DNA of 64,000 nt from Artemisia argyi (Eukaryota > Streptophyta > Magnoliopsida > Asterales > Asteraceae), in assembly GCA_030686995.1 (NCBI GenBank), contig CM060707.1, forward strand, positions 87,530,472 to 87,594,471. The letters run 5' to 3'. The notes under the pieces were generated by a model. That model worked only from the letters and a program-made list of their open reading frames with translations. It did not search any database and was not told the origin of the DNA. Below, piece after piece: positions 34,685 through 45,738 of the stretch. A program made the translations under genes and the position numbers. Position 1 is the first letter of the stretch. Every line of letters begins with the position of its first letter.

Positions 34685-34953
34685 GTTATCCAATCATGTA
34701 ACCAAGTCCAAGCCCAAGCCCATAGAAAGCCTATGTATGGAACTATAAAAGGCACCTTACCTCTCATTTGTAAGGTGTGCTTGTTTGTGTATTTGTGTGT
34801 GTTTTCTTTGAATAAAAGCTCTCATTTCCATCTCTCTCTCTAATATATACGAAATACATATACATACTACAAGTCACCATCTTTCATCTCTACTTCATCT
34901 TTGCTTCTATATTGGTGTGATAAAGTTGTGTTATTTAAGGTCCTACAGTTAAG

Positions 34954-34954
<1 letters not shown>

Positions 34955-35030
<76 letters not shown>
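34955..35030. repeat. (TA)n microsatellite, about 38 units
   Basis: Lies in the outer Tekay LTR between the Copia TSD and the Helitron. The plus-strand ORF across it (34901-35125) is a translation of the repeat. Confidence 0.98.
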
Positions 35031-35033
<3 letters not shown>

Positions 35034-35077
35034 CTCGAATATACACATGCAATATAACCTCATGTATATTCAATAAA

Positions 35078-35107
35078 CTAGTTTATAGACCCGTGAAATT
35101 CACGGGT
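35078..35107 (-). other. Helitron 3' terminus: hairpin plus CTAG
   Basis: ACCCGTGAAATTCACGGGT (35089-35107) can fold on itself along its whole length. CTAG follows 7 bases later on the minus strand. This is the replication terminator of Helitrons. Confidence 0.9.
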
Positions 35108-35434
35108 AAATCTAAAACCGTGTAATGATAGTTTTGTTACTATTATGAAAATAAACACTTATCATATATTCGGTGAATCATCAAATTGCCTATGTTGTAC
35201 ATTTATAATTTTTTTGCAACATACTATAATCAACTAAAGTAACACTATTAATCAAGAAATGAATAAAATTATAAAAAAAATAAAAACACAATTTTATTCC
35301 ACCAATCTTGAAATAAATAACATTAAAGGACTTTAACAATAAGATTATGAAGACAATCTAAGCAAGATAATCATAAAACATTATTGAATCAACCACTAAA
35401 GTTTATAGAAAGAGACATCAATTTCGTTTAATAA

Positions 35435-35926
35435 TCAACCACGGGCCTTATTAGACTTGCGATTTTTTGCTTCGGAATGTCCACTAATAAATCCACTTTT
35501 TTCCCAATTTCTATGTAACCATCTTTGAGTGTTTGTGTCAATAAGTATTGGATAACGGCTATGAACCAAATAAATGTCCAAAGCATGTCTGATCTCAATT
35601 AGGTCAACAAAGGAATTAAGAACAAACTCATGTTCTATCTTTCTAAGACTCCAATCCTCACACATTTGCACAGTTGGAACTCGAAAATAGTATGCAACTA
35701 CATCGTTGTATTGACTTAGATGATGGGCTATTAAAGATTTAACGATGTGTATACCGAAATGGCATGTTTTAACATTGCATATCATATGTTCATCACCATC
35801 CCAATAATTGTACAATCTATTTGTCGTCACAATTCTACCGCCATGGTGAACACATATATCGATCGTAGGAGCAGCAGTGTCAAAGTCACTGAATAAACGT
35901 AAAAAAAAATAAGGTAACATAATCAT
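35435..35926 (-). CDS. PB1-like domain protein (partial or spliced) near the Helitron 3' end
   Basis: A 163-codon frame. The first 13 codons are probably intron: TTTATTCAG at 35897-35889 is a good acceptor, giving an exon from 35888 that starts in S-D-F-D-T-A-A-P-T. From there the order (TIDICVHHGGRIV, a hydrophobic helix HIVKSLIAHHL, YYFRVP, then DLIEIRHALDIYLVH) fits the PB1-like domain (beta-hairpin, helix, strands) found at the N-terminus of many plant MULE transposases and of domesticated PB1-like proteins. The C-terminus is basic (EAKNRKSNKARG). A possible upstream exon near 36060-36011 joins in phase but has no clear ATG. It may be a captured gene fragment or an added Helitron gene. 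I am moderately sure of the fold, not of function. Confidence 0.45.
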   Translation of the reverse strand: MIMLPYFFLRLFSDFDTAAPTIDICVHHGGRIVTTNRLYNYWDGDEHMICNVKTCHFGIHIVKSLIAHHLSQYNDVVAYYFRVPTVQMCEDWSLRKIEHEFVLNSFVDLIEIRHALDIYLVHSRYPILIDTNTQRWLHRNWEKSGFISGHSEAKNRKSNKARG

Positions 35927-36515
35927 AGTAAAATAAAGTCGAATAATATATCAACGAACAACTCGTGAATACATTGATAAACATTGTAAATAAACACTAC
36001 GAAAGCTTACTTTAAAGACCTAATCCTCCGACTTTGTTGAGAAGATGAAAAAAAAACAGGCATTCTATAAGTTGATGATTCTAAAGAAGAAAAGTATAAA
36101 TTTGTTAAGTTGTTAAAACAGATTTAAAGGGATTATATTAGTGAAGTGGTTAGACAAAGTTGGAAATTGAATTTTGAATGAAAACTGATATGAAGATAAA
36201 TGGGGGATTACATTTAAAAATGGCTTTAGAATTTTGAAATATTTGGTTATTTTTCCTCTTATATGTATAACAAAAAGGCTATGACACATGTTATTGAATG
36301 TGTTAATCTATCAACATTTCTAGAAATAATGCGTATAACATATGGTAAAAAGCAATCAACCACAATCACATATGTAAAACTAAATAAATAAAAAAATAAA
36401 ACTTTTGAAATAAATACAATGTTTTAATTCAAGCAACTCATCGTCATGATGAAAAAAAAATGTACCAATAAATAAACATTATTTTAAAGTTTATGCGTAA
36501 TACGTGGAATAGAAA

Positions 36516-37334
36516 CTAAAGATTTTGAAGAACTTCCTTGTAGACCACATTTGTTGTCCTTGTGGAGATGTTGCCTTCATTATCGCATATCAAAACTTTA
36601 ATCCCTTTTCTTGAAGTAACCCGAGAAACTGCGACGAACAACTGACCATGGGAACAAACTGGACGTAGTAGGTAAAGACCGACTTGTGAAAGTGACTGGC
36701 CTTGGCTCTTATTAATGGTCATTGCAAATGAAACAGAAATTGGGAATTGCTTTCTAATCATCTTTACTGGCATACGCTTGTCTAAGGGTGTGAGGCGCAT
36801 TCTTGGAATCAATGTAAGTCCTTGTGGACTGGTGAAACCGATAATTCTTGCTTGGATAACCATTGGTGCCATATTTACAACATGCAGTCTTGTCCCGTTG
36901 CACAAACCATTAGCCAGATCAATATTCCTTAACAACATTATAGGTGTACCGACCTTCAAAACCAATTTGTGGTTTGGCAATCCTGAAAACTTCATACCGT
37001 TAAGATTTTCTGGGATAAAAACTACCTGATTTATAGCAGACGTAGGTTCAGAATTGCATAAAGAGTCGCAGCTCAAATACTCAACCATGTCACCTGGCAT
37101 ATTTCCAAGCAACCTATCGTTAATAATATCAACTACTTCGTTAGTTGGTGCAAGAACTGCTTTTCCTTGCAAATACCCAGGTGTGTCTAAATTGTTCATG
37201 AGATCAGGAAAAGTGAAATCAACTATGTCCTGAATAGGATCAGCTGGTTCTTTTATACAAATGTCTTCAGGTATGTCAACAATAGCCTCACCATCATTAG
37301 GTTCAGATAATGTTCTGTTGCCCACGTTAAGGAT
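36516..37334 (-). pseudogene. RepHel helicase, C-terminal half
   Basis: Carries late Pif1/RecD-type helicase motifs: AVLAPTNEVVDIIND (near 37160), GTPIMLLRNID (near 36940), FPISVSFAMTINKSQGQSL (near 36740-36690) and LFVAVSRVTSRKGIKVL (near 36630-36590). It is in the same frame as the N-terminal half, separated only by an in-frame TAG near 37334, where relatives have Trp or another residue. Ends at TAA 36516-36518. Confidence 0.9.
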
Positions 37335-38141
37335 CTATTCAGTAAACTCCTTTGTTTCTAACAATTCTTCAGTCGAACCTCCTGATTTTAGCCTCATGTT
37401 AGTGGTTAGCTTAAGGACATTACAGTTATAAAATATATATGATCTGCTGATTGATGCATTAACGACATCCTGCCTTGACCCTTTTGGTATAACGTGTAAT
37501 ATGTGTCTAAAGTCACCACTGAATACTACCGTCATTCCACCAAACTGTAATTCAGCATTATCGGGATTGTTCAAGCGCATTACATCTCTCAAACTCCTGT
37601 CCAATGCCTCAAAAGCATGCCTATGTGTCATGGGGGCTTCGTCCCATATAATCAGCTTTGTTTGTCTTAGTAAAGCGCTAAGGTCACTATTTCGACAAAT
37701 AGAACAGACAAAGTCCTCGTTAAGATTGATTGGTATAGCAAACCTCGAATGAGCTGTCCTGACACCAGTCATAAGAAGAGAAGCAATGCCATTTGATGCG
37801 ACATTTATAACAATGTCACCTCTAGACCGTATAGCAGCTGCCAATGTCTTCCAAATGAATGTTTTACCCGTACCACCGTAACCATAAAGGAAAAAAGTAC
37901 GACCAGCATCACTATAAGCCGATGACATTATCGTCTCGTACACTTTATTTTGCTTGTCAGTCATAGAAGCTTTTAGTCTTACATGTTCTTCTTTTAACTC
38001 ATCCATGTTGTATGATAGTTCGTCATGGATGAGTCTGTTGTTGGAAGAAAGGATCGCTGCATCATCTGGAAACGGCATACCTTCAAACATGCGTAAGCTA
38101 CTGTTGTTACCCCTCAAAAGCATTTGATCTGAAACAAACAA
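37335..38141 (-). pseudogene. RepHel helicase, N-terminal half with Walker A and B
   Basis: Walker A GYGGTGKT (near 37890), NVASNGIASLLMTGVRTAHSRF (near 37800), Walker B IIWDEAPM (near 37655), FSGDFRHILHVIP (near 37520) and TTNMRL (near 37400) are the ordered motifs of Pif1-like Helitron helicases. Upstream, across a likely intron (38158-38278), lies the linker exon 38523-38274 (TFKEACLVRGLL..., SDPVNVWEQTWEHL). Confidence 0.9.
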
Positions 38142-39333
38142 AAGTTTTTCTTTTGCTCATCAGTAAGCACCAAACCTGCAATATATATAACATTATTAGT
38201 TAATAAAACGTTTTGCAAAAATGAGTACCTGGATTCTTATAATTGAAAGCTAAGTACCTGGATTCTTATAAATTCACCTTTGCTTCCTCTCTACATCTTC
38301 TGCAAGATGCTCCCATGTTTGTTCCCATACATTTACAGGATCTGATAAGCTATTGAAAATAAGTAGCATAACGAACATTTTAAGTACACGGTGAGCAGAC
38401 CCCCACGCAATTGCATCTTTGATTCTTGTTATATACTCTTTATCATTGTCAAGTAGACCACGCACCAAGCAAGCCTCTTTAAAAGTTTTGTACACCACAT
38501 TATCCCATTTTTTAAAAGACTCTCATCTGGTTTCCCCCTTCACGTAGTTCAGTAGCATTCTAAGATAATAACATTCATCGATTCTCTCAGGTACATAGTG
38601 TATTCTTCCAACAGCGAAACGTTGCTTCCGTTTATACCATTTTCTTTCTTCTAATTTGAATACATACTTTGTTGGAAATTCTGCATAAGTTAGCTCTTTT
38701 GCCTCTTCGTCGTCCGTCTTGTTGTGTTCCATCCAGGCCGTGAACATGGAAGCACCTATAGAAGGATTCTCAAGAACGTCATCAAGGCTGGAAGAATCTT
38801 GATACATAACTTGTTGTTGACCAGGCATATGAAAAGAGAGCCTTTCAACAGATGGTGTCCTATAGTGTATTTCAAATTTTAAAAGCCTCCACGCAGCCTC
38901 ACATGTAGATACGTATCTGCAATCCAAATATGCCTTAATCTCATCAACATTTGTTTGATCTAAAACATCACCATTGCTTCCATTATCAACATATATTCCT
39001 GCTGAAATACGATCCGGGCCCTTGTTAATATACTTGAAAAGATATTTCACAGCACTAGATTGATTGCACCACTCTACATTTATGTGTGCTTGATATTGTT
39101 TCAACAGTGTCCGGTTATAAGGAACAACATATCCGTTGTCAAGATGAACTTTGCTCTTTTCTATTGTTCGTCCGTTGTTGCGTCGCATGTACCTTGGATA
39201 TCCATCATCGTCCACCGTTGTTTGCTCACAATATTTTTTCGGAAAGTGTTTCGAACATTTATAGTCAATCATGCACGGTAAAGTCAAATGATCAATGCCA
39301 CATGGGCCATGCATCATGTGTTCACGCATAAGA

Positions 39334-42300
39334 ACATAAAGTTCTGGATCCTCAGAACTATCAGGAATTTCAGCTGATATGAAATTATCAATCATAGCTG
39401 GACTGGGAAGCTTATCATCAACATGTAGGAACAGGAAAATGTGAGCATGAGGAAGGCCGCGCTTTTGAAACTCAACCGTGTAAACAACTGAAAATAATAT
39501 ACATAAATATTGTTAATAATTGTATTAAAATTAATAAACAGTTATTTATCAAAGTACATGTAACTAGTCTTACGTGCTTGTATTCGTCCAAAGAACCTGG
39601 TGTCTCTAATGTCCTTAACAAAATAATCCAGCTTCTGTTTAAATACCCTAGAAATCATATCCGGTCTGTCTTCAGGACGAACACCATCTTTGTCAACTTC
39701 CCGTACAATCTCCGGCCATTTAGGATTGCATTTAAACGTTATAAACAAATCTGGGTATCCAAAATATTTACATATCACCTAGGCATCTAGATAGTTTTGC
39801 ATCATATAACGCGCACCACCAGTAAATGAAGATGGTAAAACAATAGGTTTTTCAGTGGAAGATGCGTCTAACACACCCTCACCAACAACTGTCCTTAGGT
39901 TATCGTATGTATTGCATCTAATATTTGCTTGTTTCGCTTTAACAAAATATAGCCTCTCTGTCTCCATCATTGTATAACCATCCACAAGAAACTGTTGGAA
40001 CAATTTTCTGCCTAATAGAATGAAATCTTTGTAGGTGTCTCGATTCATCATAGTGTATGCAAAGTATTCCCTCATTGTAAGCGTGTCATGTTTTCCTAAT
40101 TTTTCCGGATCAACACCCCTATGCAAAAAATTTAGCCTGTAACCATCTTGACCTCTAGGCATAATCATTGGTATTGGAGAGCAAGGAGCGAAGGATGAAA
40201 AATATTAATTCTTTGAAAGCCACCATCACAAGTTTGTAAAATGATATCTCGGTCTTGTCTGCAGGATTCTTCATCTCCTACAATAAGACCAGCTACTTCC
40301 GACATTGTAGGCATGTTATATTGCCTACCGTCTTTATCTCGTTGAATTAACAGCTTAAGCTTGAAATCCATTTGTTCACCGTTATTGTATCGATCTCTAG
40401 CTACCCTGAAACTCTTAACCAAGGGATTAAGAAGATCCAAAGCTTTCTTAACATCTGATATTATTTCAGGGATAATACTTTTTAATGTAGTCACTTCTCT
40501 TCCTTCACCAGACCTATATTATATAACGTGTCACAATAATTATAAAAAGGGGATGAACACTAACATTAAAAATCTGAAAGGAATAAATAAAGAAAGTTTA
40601 CCTGACAGCCATCTTTCTATTTCTCACTTCATTATCTGTGTCAACTATGTATAGTTGAAACAATTTTGGAGGTTGTCCTTGTTCAGGGAGAAGATTACCA
40701 ATCACATGATGATTTTGGCCATTTAACCTAAAGACAAAAGGACCACGACCTTTAGTGTTTAAACTTTTGTCGACACGACCACCCATTGATGTGAATGCAA
40801 ACATCTGATTATATGACCTGATGTTCTCAATGAAGTTTCGACTGTGTTCATGGTTATTTGTAAGCAAATCCAGAAATAATCGTGGCGGATGAGGAGGATC
40901 TTGCAACATAACCTTACCACGACCACAACAAAGTGAGTAACTTCTAAGTTTTAGATTACCATTGCCAACATGTCCTTCCTCTTGCCAAAGTTTGGCATGG
41001 CAAACAGAACAAGTGTAAGACATTTTTCAAAAGTCAATGTAATCTGATGAAATAGAAAATGAACTATTAGTACAACGTACACATTTACAATTTGCATTTA
41101 ATGTAGTGATCAGAAATTATATACATAAAGTTCTGGATCCTCAGAACTATCAGGAATTTCAGCTGATATGAAATTATCAATCATAGCTGGACTGGGAAGC
41201 TTATCATCAACATGTAGGAACAGGAAAATGTGAGCATGAGGAAGGCCGCGCTTTTGAAACTCAACCGTGTAAACAACTGAAAATAATATACATAAATATT
41301 GTTAATAATTGTATTAAAATTAATAAACAGTTATTTATCAAAGTACATGTAACTAGTCTTACGTGCTTGTATTCGTCCAAAGAACCTGGTGTCTCTAATG
41401 TCCTTAACAAAATAATCCAGCTTCTGTTTAAATACCCTAGAAATCATATCCGGTCTGTCTTCAGGACGAACACCATCTTTGTCAACTTCCCGTACAATCT
41501 CCGGCCATTTAGGATTGCATTTAAACGTTATAAACAAATCTGGGTATCCAAAATATTTACATATCACCTAGGCATCTAGATAGTTTTGCATCATATAACG
41601 CGCACCACCAGTAAATGAAGATGGTAAAACAATAGGTTTTTCAGTGGAAGATGCGTCTAACACACCCTCACCAACAACTGTCCTTAGGTTATCGTATGTA
41701 TTGCATCTAATATTTGCTTGTTTCGCTTTAACAAAATATAGCCTCTCTGTCTCCATCATTGTATAACCATCCACAAGAAACTGTTGGAACAATTTTCTGC
41801 CTAATAGAATGAAATCTTTGTAGGTGTCTCGATTCATCATAGTGTATGCAAAGTATTCCCTCATTGTAAGCGTGTCATGTTTTCCTAATTTTTCCGGATC
41901 AACACCCCTATGCAAAAAATTTAGCCTGTAACCATCTTGACCTCTAGGCATAATCATTGGTATTGGAGAGCAAGGAGCGAAGGATGAAAAATATTAATTC
42001 TTTGAAAGCCACCATCACAAGTTTGTAAAATGATATCTCGGTCTTGTCTGCAGGATTCTTCATCTCCTACAATAAGACCAGCTACTTCCGACATTGTAGG
42101 CATGTTATATTGCCTACCGTCTTTATCTCGTTGAATTAACAGCTTAAGCTTGAAATCCATTTGTTCACCGTTATTGTATCGATCTCTAGCTACCCTGAAA
42201 CTCTTAACCAAGGGATTAAGAAGATCCAAAGCTTTCTTAACATCTGATATTATTTCAGGGATAATACTTTTTAATGTAGTCACTTCTCTTCCTTCACCAG

Positions 42301-42911
42301 ACCTATATTATATAACGTGTCACAATAATTATAAAAAGGGGATGAACACTAACATTAAAAATCTGAAAGGAATAAATAAAGAAAGTTTACCTGACAGCCA
42401 TCTTTCTATTTCTCACTTCATTATCTGTGTCAACTATGTATAGTTGAAACAATTTTGGAGGTTGTCCTTGTTCAGGGAGAAGATTACCAATCACATGATG
42501 ATTTTGGCCATTTAACCTAAAGACAAAAGGACCACGACCTTTAGTGTTTAAACTTTTGTCGACACGACCACCCATTGATGTGAATGCAAACATCTGATTA
42601 TATGACCTGATGTTCTCAATGAAGTTTCGACTGTGTTCATGGTTATTTGTAAGCAAATCCAGAAATAATCGTGGCGGATGAGGAGGATCTTGCAACATAA
42701 CCTTACCACGACCACAACAAAGTGAGTAACTTCTAAGTTTTAGATTACCATTGCCAACATGTCCTTCCTCTTGCCAAAGTTTGGCATGGCAAACAGAACA
42801 AGTGTAAGACATTTTTCAAAAGTCAATGTAATCTGATGAAATAGAAAATGAACTATTAGTACAACGTACACATTTACAATTTGCATTTAATGTAGTGATC
42901 AGAAATTATAT
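39334..42911 (-). repeat. Tandem duplication, 2 x 1789 bp, of the Rep exons
   Basis: Copies 39334-41122 and 41123-42911 are identical wherever I compared them; all four exon-sized frames recur unchanged (39542/41331, 39779/41568, 40165/41954, 40598/42387). The junction has ACAT microhomology. The duplicated block runs from the intron before the CSVCHAKLW exon into the middle of the exon with the HUH motif, so the upstream copy ends in a chimeric exon. Identity implies a very recent event. Confidence 0.95.
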
Positions 42912-44677
42912 ACATTATTTACCTTTTGACAAACCAACATACTTTTGAATTTCTGGTAGATGGTTTGCAGAACCAGTGTTTTGAAAATCAATATTATGAA
43001 CCTCAGAGGGATTTACATTTCTAGCTCTTGTTTTGGCTCTTGGCTTGTACACACGCTTAGGACCAATTGGATTTTGATTCATGATACCCACAACCTTTCT
43101 GATAGACGGTGAGGAAATTCCGGCATTGGTGTTTTTGATAAAATTTGATCCTGTTTGTTGAGAAATTGACGAAACACTACTCAATGGCTAGTTATTGGTG
43201 GTTGAACCAATATTCACTGTAAAAAAATAAACAATGAAAAGATATTTAAAATATAATCACTCATGCCAGATTTTACTTAGAAAAACTATACATACACGCA
43301 TAGTTTCTAACATTAGATAAACTTGCAGATTTTAAATGTGTTGGTGTTGTACGATTCCTGGTCGTTACAGAATATGAGTTTTGGAAACTCGATCGGCTAT
43401 TGCTCGGATGAACGGAATATATATTCGTATGAACTGCATATTAACCATTTATTTCAATACATTGTAAAAAACATAATATATGTTATGATAAACCATACCG
43501 TTTGTAATATCCGATAACGGAGTCGTTGAACATTGCAAGGGGTTTTCTATGGTTGAATCTGTTGGTTTGTGCATTACAGGCGTTGAATAACTATGAACTT
43601 CCCCGAGCAACATAGTTCCATTATTATCTAAAATATCATGATCAAATGAATATACAAATTAAAGTATACAAATAATAACATTATAAGAAGTATAACATTG
43701 TATTAGTCTTACCGCTACCAGCCATGTTCGTATTCTCACTTTCATTGCCGTTTGTTCGTTGTAGATTTGCACCTTACAAAGAAAGTGTGTAAAAATGTGT
43801 TGCATTCCAGACCCAAAATGTGTTTACAATACAGGGTGGTGAATATAAAAAAAATATATTAACAAAGGGGATACTTACCAATCACAGGTCCTTTTTCTTG
43901 AATTCTTGTACTTCTTCTTACAGAAGTTGTTTGTACAACATTACCTGATGTGTTTGATACACCTTGATGAGATGCAGAAGATGATCCATTTGCTCGTTTC
44001 AATTTTTTTGCTCTTATGATATCTATACGTTTTTCTCTTATCAACCTTTTGTTTGGATCCATAGTAATTGTAAACGAATATAGATATGAACATATGAAAG
44101 TGAGGTTGAGATAAATTAGATTGTTGAGCACATCTTTTTCGTTTTAGAGATTTAAATGAATGAATAATTCAAATTAGTTCTACAAATAACAAAGATGCCA
44201 GGAGTTTTAAAATTTGTATAAATTTGAATTTTTGAATTTTTAAAATTTGCAGGTATTTGATAGATGCAAAGTATTTAAATCTATATTTAAGTTCAAATAT
44301 AAAACTGTTTCCCAATTTTTCTCAAAAATAAATTCATTGTAAATTAAGTTATATTTTTATTTTTTTTTATATAAAAGGTGAATGTGTAATTGCATGTACG
44401 ATTTGCTTGTATTTTGATATATAGTGTATGATAGTGTGTTAATGAAATATTGATATAAGTTGGTAAACTAATAAAACATCAGAGTATAATTGATAAATTA
44501 ACAAATAAGGTCACTTCCGTAGCTTAAATATGTTTAAATGACATGCAATTTATATTGATTCAACAGAAATTAACTAACGAAACTTGAAAGACAAAAAGAA
44601 TGAAACAAAAACGCAAATAAAAAATAATAATAATAAAAACTCTTATTGAGGACATTGTTGAATTAACGTTTTAAGCT

Positions 44678-45592
44678 TCAAAAATCATCATCAGAATCTT
44701 CATCGTCTGTAGCATCATCATCAACATTTGCATCATCAATGAAGCCTTCCATATCATCCGCATCATCCGTGTCTTCATAACTAACAGGTTCAGAATCATC
44801 CAAATCAATACCAGCTTCTTCATCAATGAAATTGTTAGTATATTGAATATCGGTAGTCTCGTCAATGCTAACGTCATCATTGATATTGTTTTTTTCAATG
44901 TCTTCATCAGTATCCTCATCAAAGAGAGTATACTTGTTGGGTTTAGATCGTGTAGTCATCTTCTTGTTTGTGGAACGACGGAAAGTCATAGGTGCCGTAT
45001 CGTCAAACTCCTATGTTAAAAATGCATTGCTAAATCAGATTAAACATGTATAGATTGTTGTTATAAAAAGTTATTAAAAAACACAATAATAAACTATTTG
45101 GATTTAATCAAGATACCGTTTTTTCATTTTTTGGTCTTTTAGCGTCAACGACTTCTTTATTAGCTGTTACATTTTCTTCATCGGAAGAAATAAGATTCAC
45201 AACGGGGTTGTGTACAACGCTGCCATTGTTCATTAATCGTCTCCTTTTAGTTTTTGTGGGGAACGGCTGCACAATTTTAAAATATTCAATGTTTTGTTGA
45301 AAGAATTGATATTGATATGTTATATGTGTATATATATTGTCATCATACCAAATTGTCATTGGATATAACTACTACATTTTCTTCGTGTGCAGCTTCAACA
45401 GAAGGTCCTTTTGATTCATACGTTTCTTGTTCCTTGGTCACCTGCAAATATAGAGCATGAAAAAATAGTAGGCCGGTAAACACCTAAAAAAAAAAGGGGA
45501 AGAGTTGTTAGTTTTATTGTAAAACTGATAAACCAAAATAAGAATAATGTTTTACGAATTATAAGTACCTTGGGGGATTCTGTGTTAACCAT
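44678..45592 (-). CDS. Four-exon gene for a small acidic protein with nuclear-localisation-like motif
   Basis: Exons 45592-45569, 45441-45349, 45266-45117 and 45010-44678 join in phase at GT-AG introns to give about 199 residues, starting M-V-N-T-E-S-P-K. Residues about 40-49 (PTKTKRRRL) are a basic nuclear-localisation-type motif. Around 90-120 it is basic (TFRRSTNKKMTTRSKPNK). The last 80 residues are almost all Asp/Glu with Thr/Asn, ending D-S-D-D-D-F. No catalytic motif. It lies between the RPA-like genes and RepHel on the same strand. It could be an independent gene, or far 3' exons of the RPA-like gene, whose relative at 51658-54239 also ends in a charged tail with basic motif. Function unknown; acidic tails often act as DNA or histone mimics, but that is speculation here. 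Confidence 0.5.
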
Positions 45593-45645
45593 TGTTGATA
45601 TTATACGTATAATGTTTTATTGGTTTTGTGATGATAGGAATGGTA

Positions 45646-45647
<2 letters not shown>

Positions 45648-45735
<88 letters not shown>
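45648..45735. repeat. (TA)n microsatellite, about 44 units
   Basis: Inside the Helitron, just upstream of the acidic-protein gene. Confidence 0.98.

Positions 45736-45738
<3 letters not shown>

Larger units (their letters stand above)
3974..34947 (+). mobile_element. Sirevirus-like Ty1/Copia element containing three younger insertions
   Basis: The 5' LTR (3974-4380) and split 3' LTR (26357-26441 plus 34690-34947) share TGTTAGCATT and CCTACA termini. The target duplication gttaa occurs at 3969-3973 and 34948-34952. Coding order is gag, protease, integrase, RT, RNase H, which is Copia order. A very long coiled-coil gag and several polypurine tracts in the tail fit the Sirevirus lineage. Insertions are 8536-12078, 17727-26342 and 26442-34684; without them and their TSDs the element is about 11 kb. 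Many stops and a 377-bp duplication make it inactive. The LTRs differ at about 6 of 343 aligned positions, and the 3' LTR lacks about 64 bp near its start. Confidence 0.88.
26357..34947 (+). repeat. 3' LTR of the Copia element, split by an insertion
   Basis: 26357-26441 and 34690-34947 together match the 5' LTR 3974-4380 with about six substitutions and a 64-bp deletion near the start. The break lies within CTTGTTAT|CCAATCATG; gttat is duplicated on both sides of the Athila-like insert. Confidence 0.9.
36516..44062 (-). pseudogene. Helitron RepHel: HUH replication initiator plus Pif1-like helicase
   Basis: Multi-exon gene with start ATG 44062-44060 (MDPNKRLIREKR). N-terminal exons (about 44062-43879, 43772-43713, 43629-43501, 43216-42923) encode basic, low-complexity sequence. 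Then come the Cys-rich CSVCHAKLW zone, the Helitron_like_N domain (GYTMMETERLYF..., VLPSSFTGGARYM, YPDLFITFKCNPKWPEI), the HUH motif (GLPHAHIFLF, near 39450), the two-Tyr motif (KYLFKYINKG, near 39050-39010) and a Pif1 helicase. Rep nicks and joins single strands during rolling-circle-like transposition; the helicase unwinds. Defects: TAG at 43190-43188, stop at 38522-38520, TAG between the helicase halves near 37334, and the 1789-bp duplication of the Rep exons. Introns have GT-AG ends, for example 39573-39488. Confidence 0.88.

Noticed and set aside
34901..35125. 74-codon ORF with Tyr-Ile repeats
   Set aside because: Translation of a (TA)n microsatellite spanning an LTR boundary.
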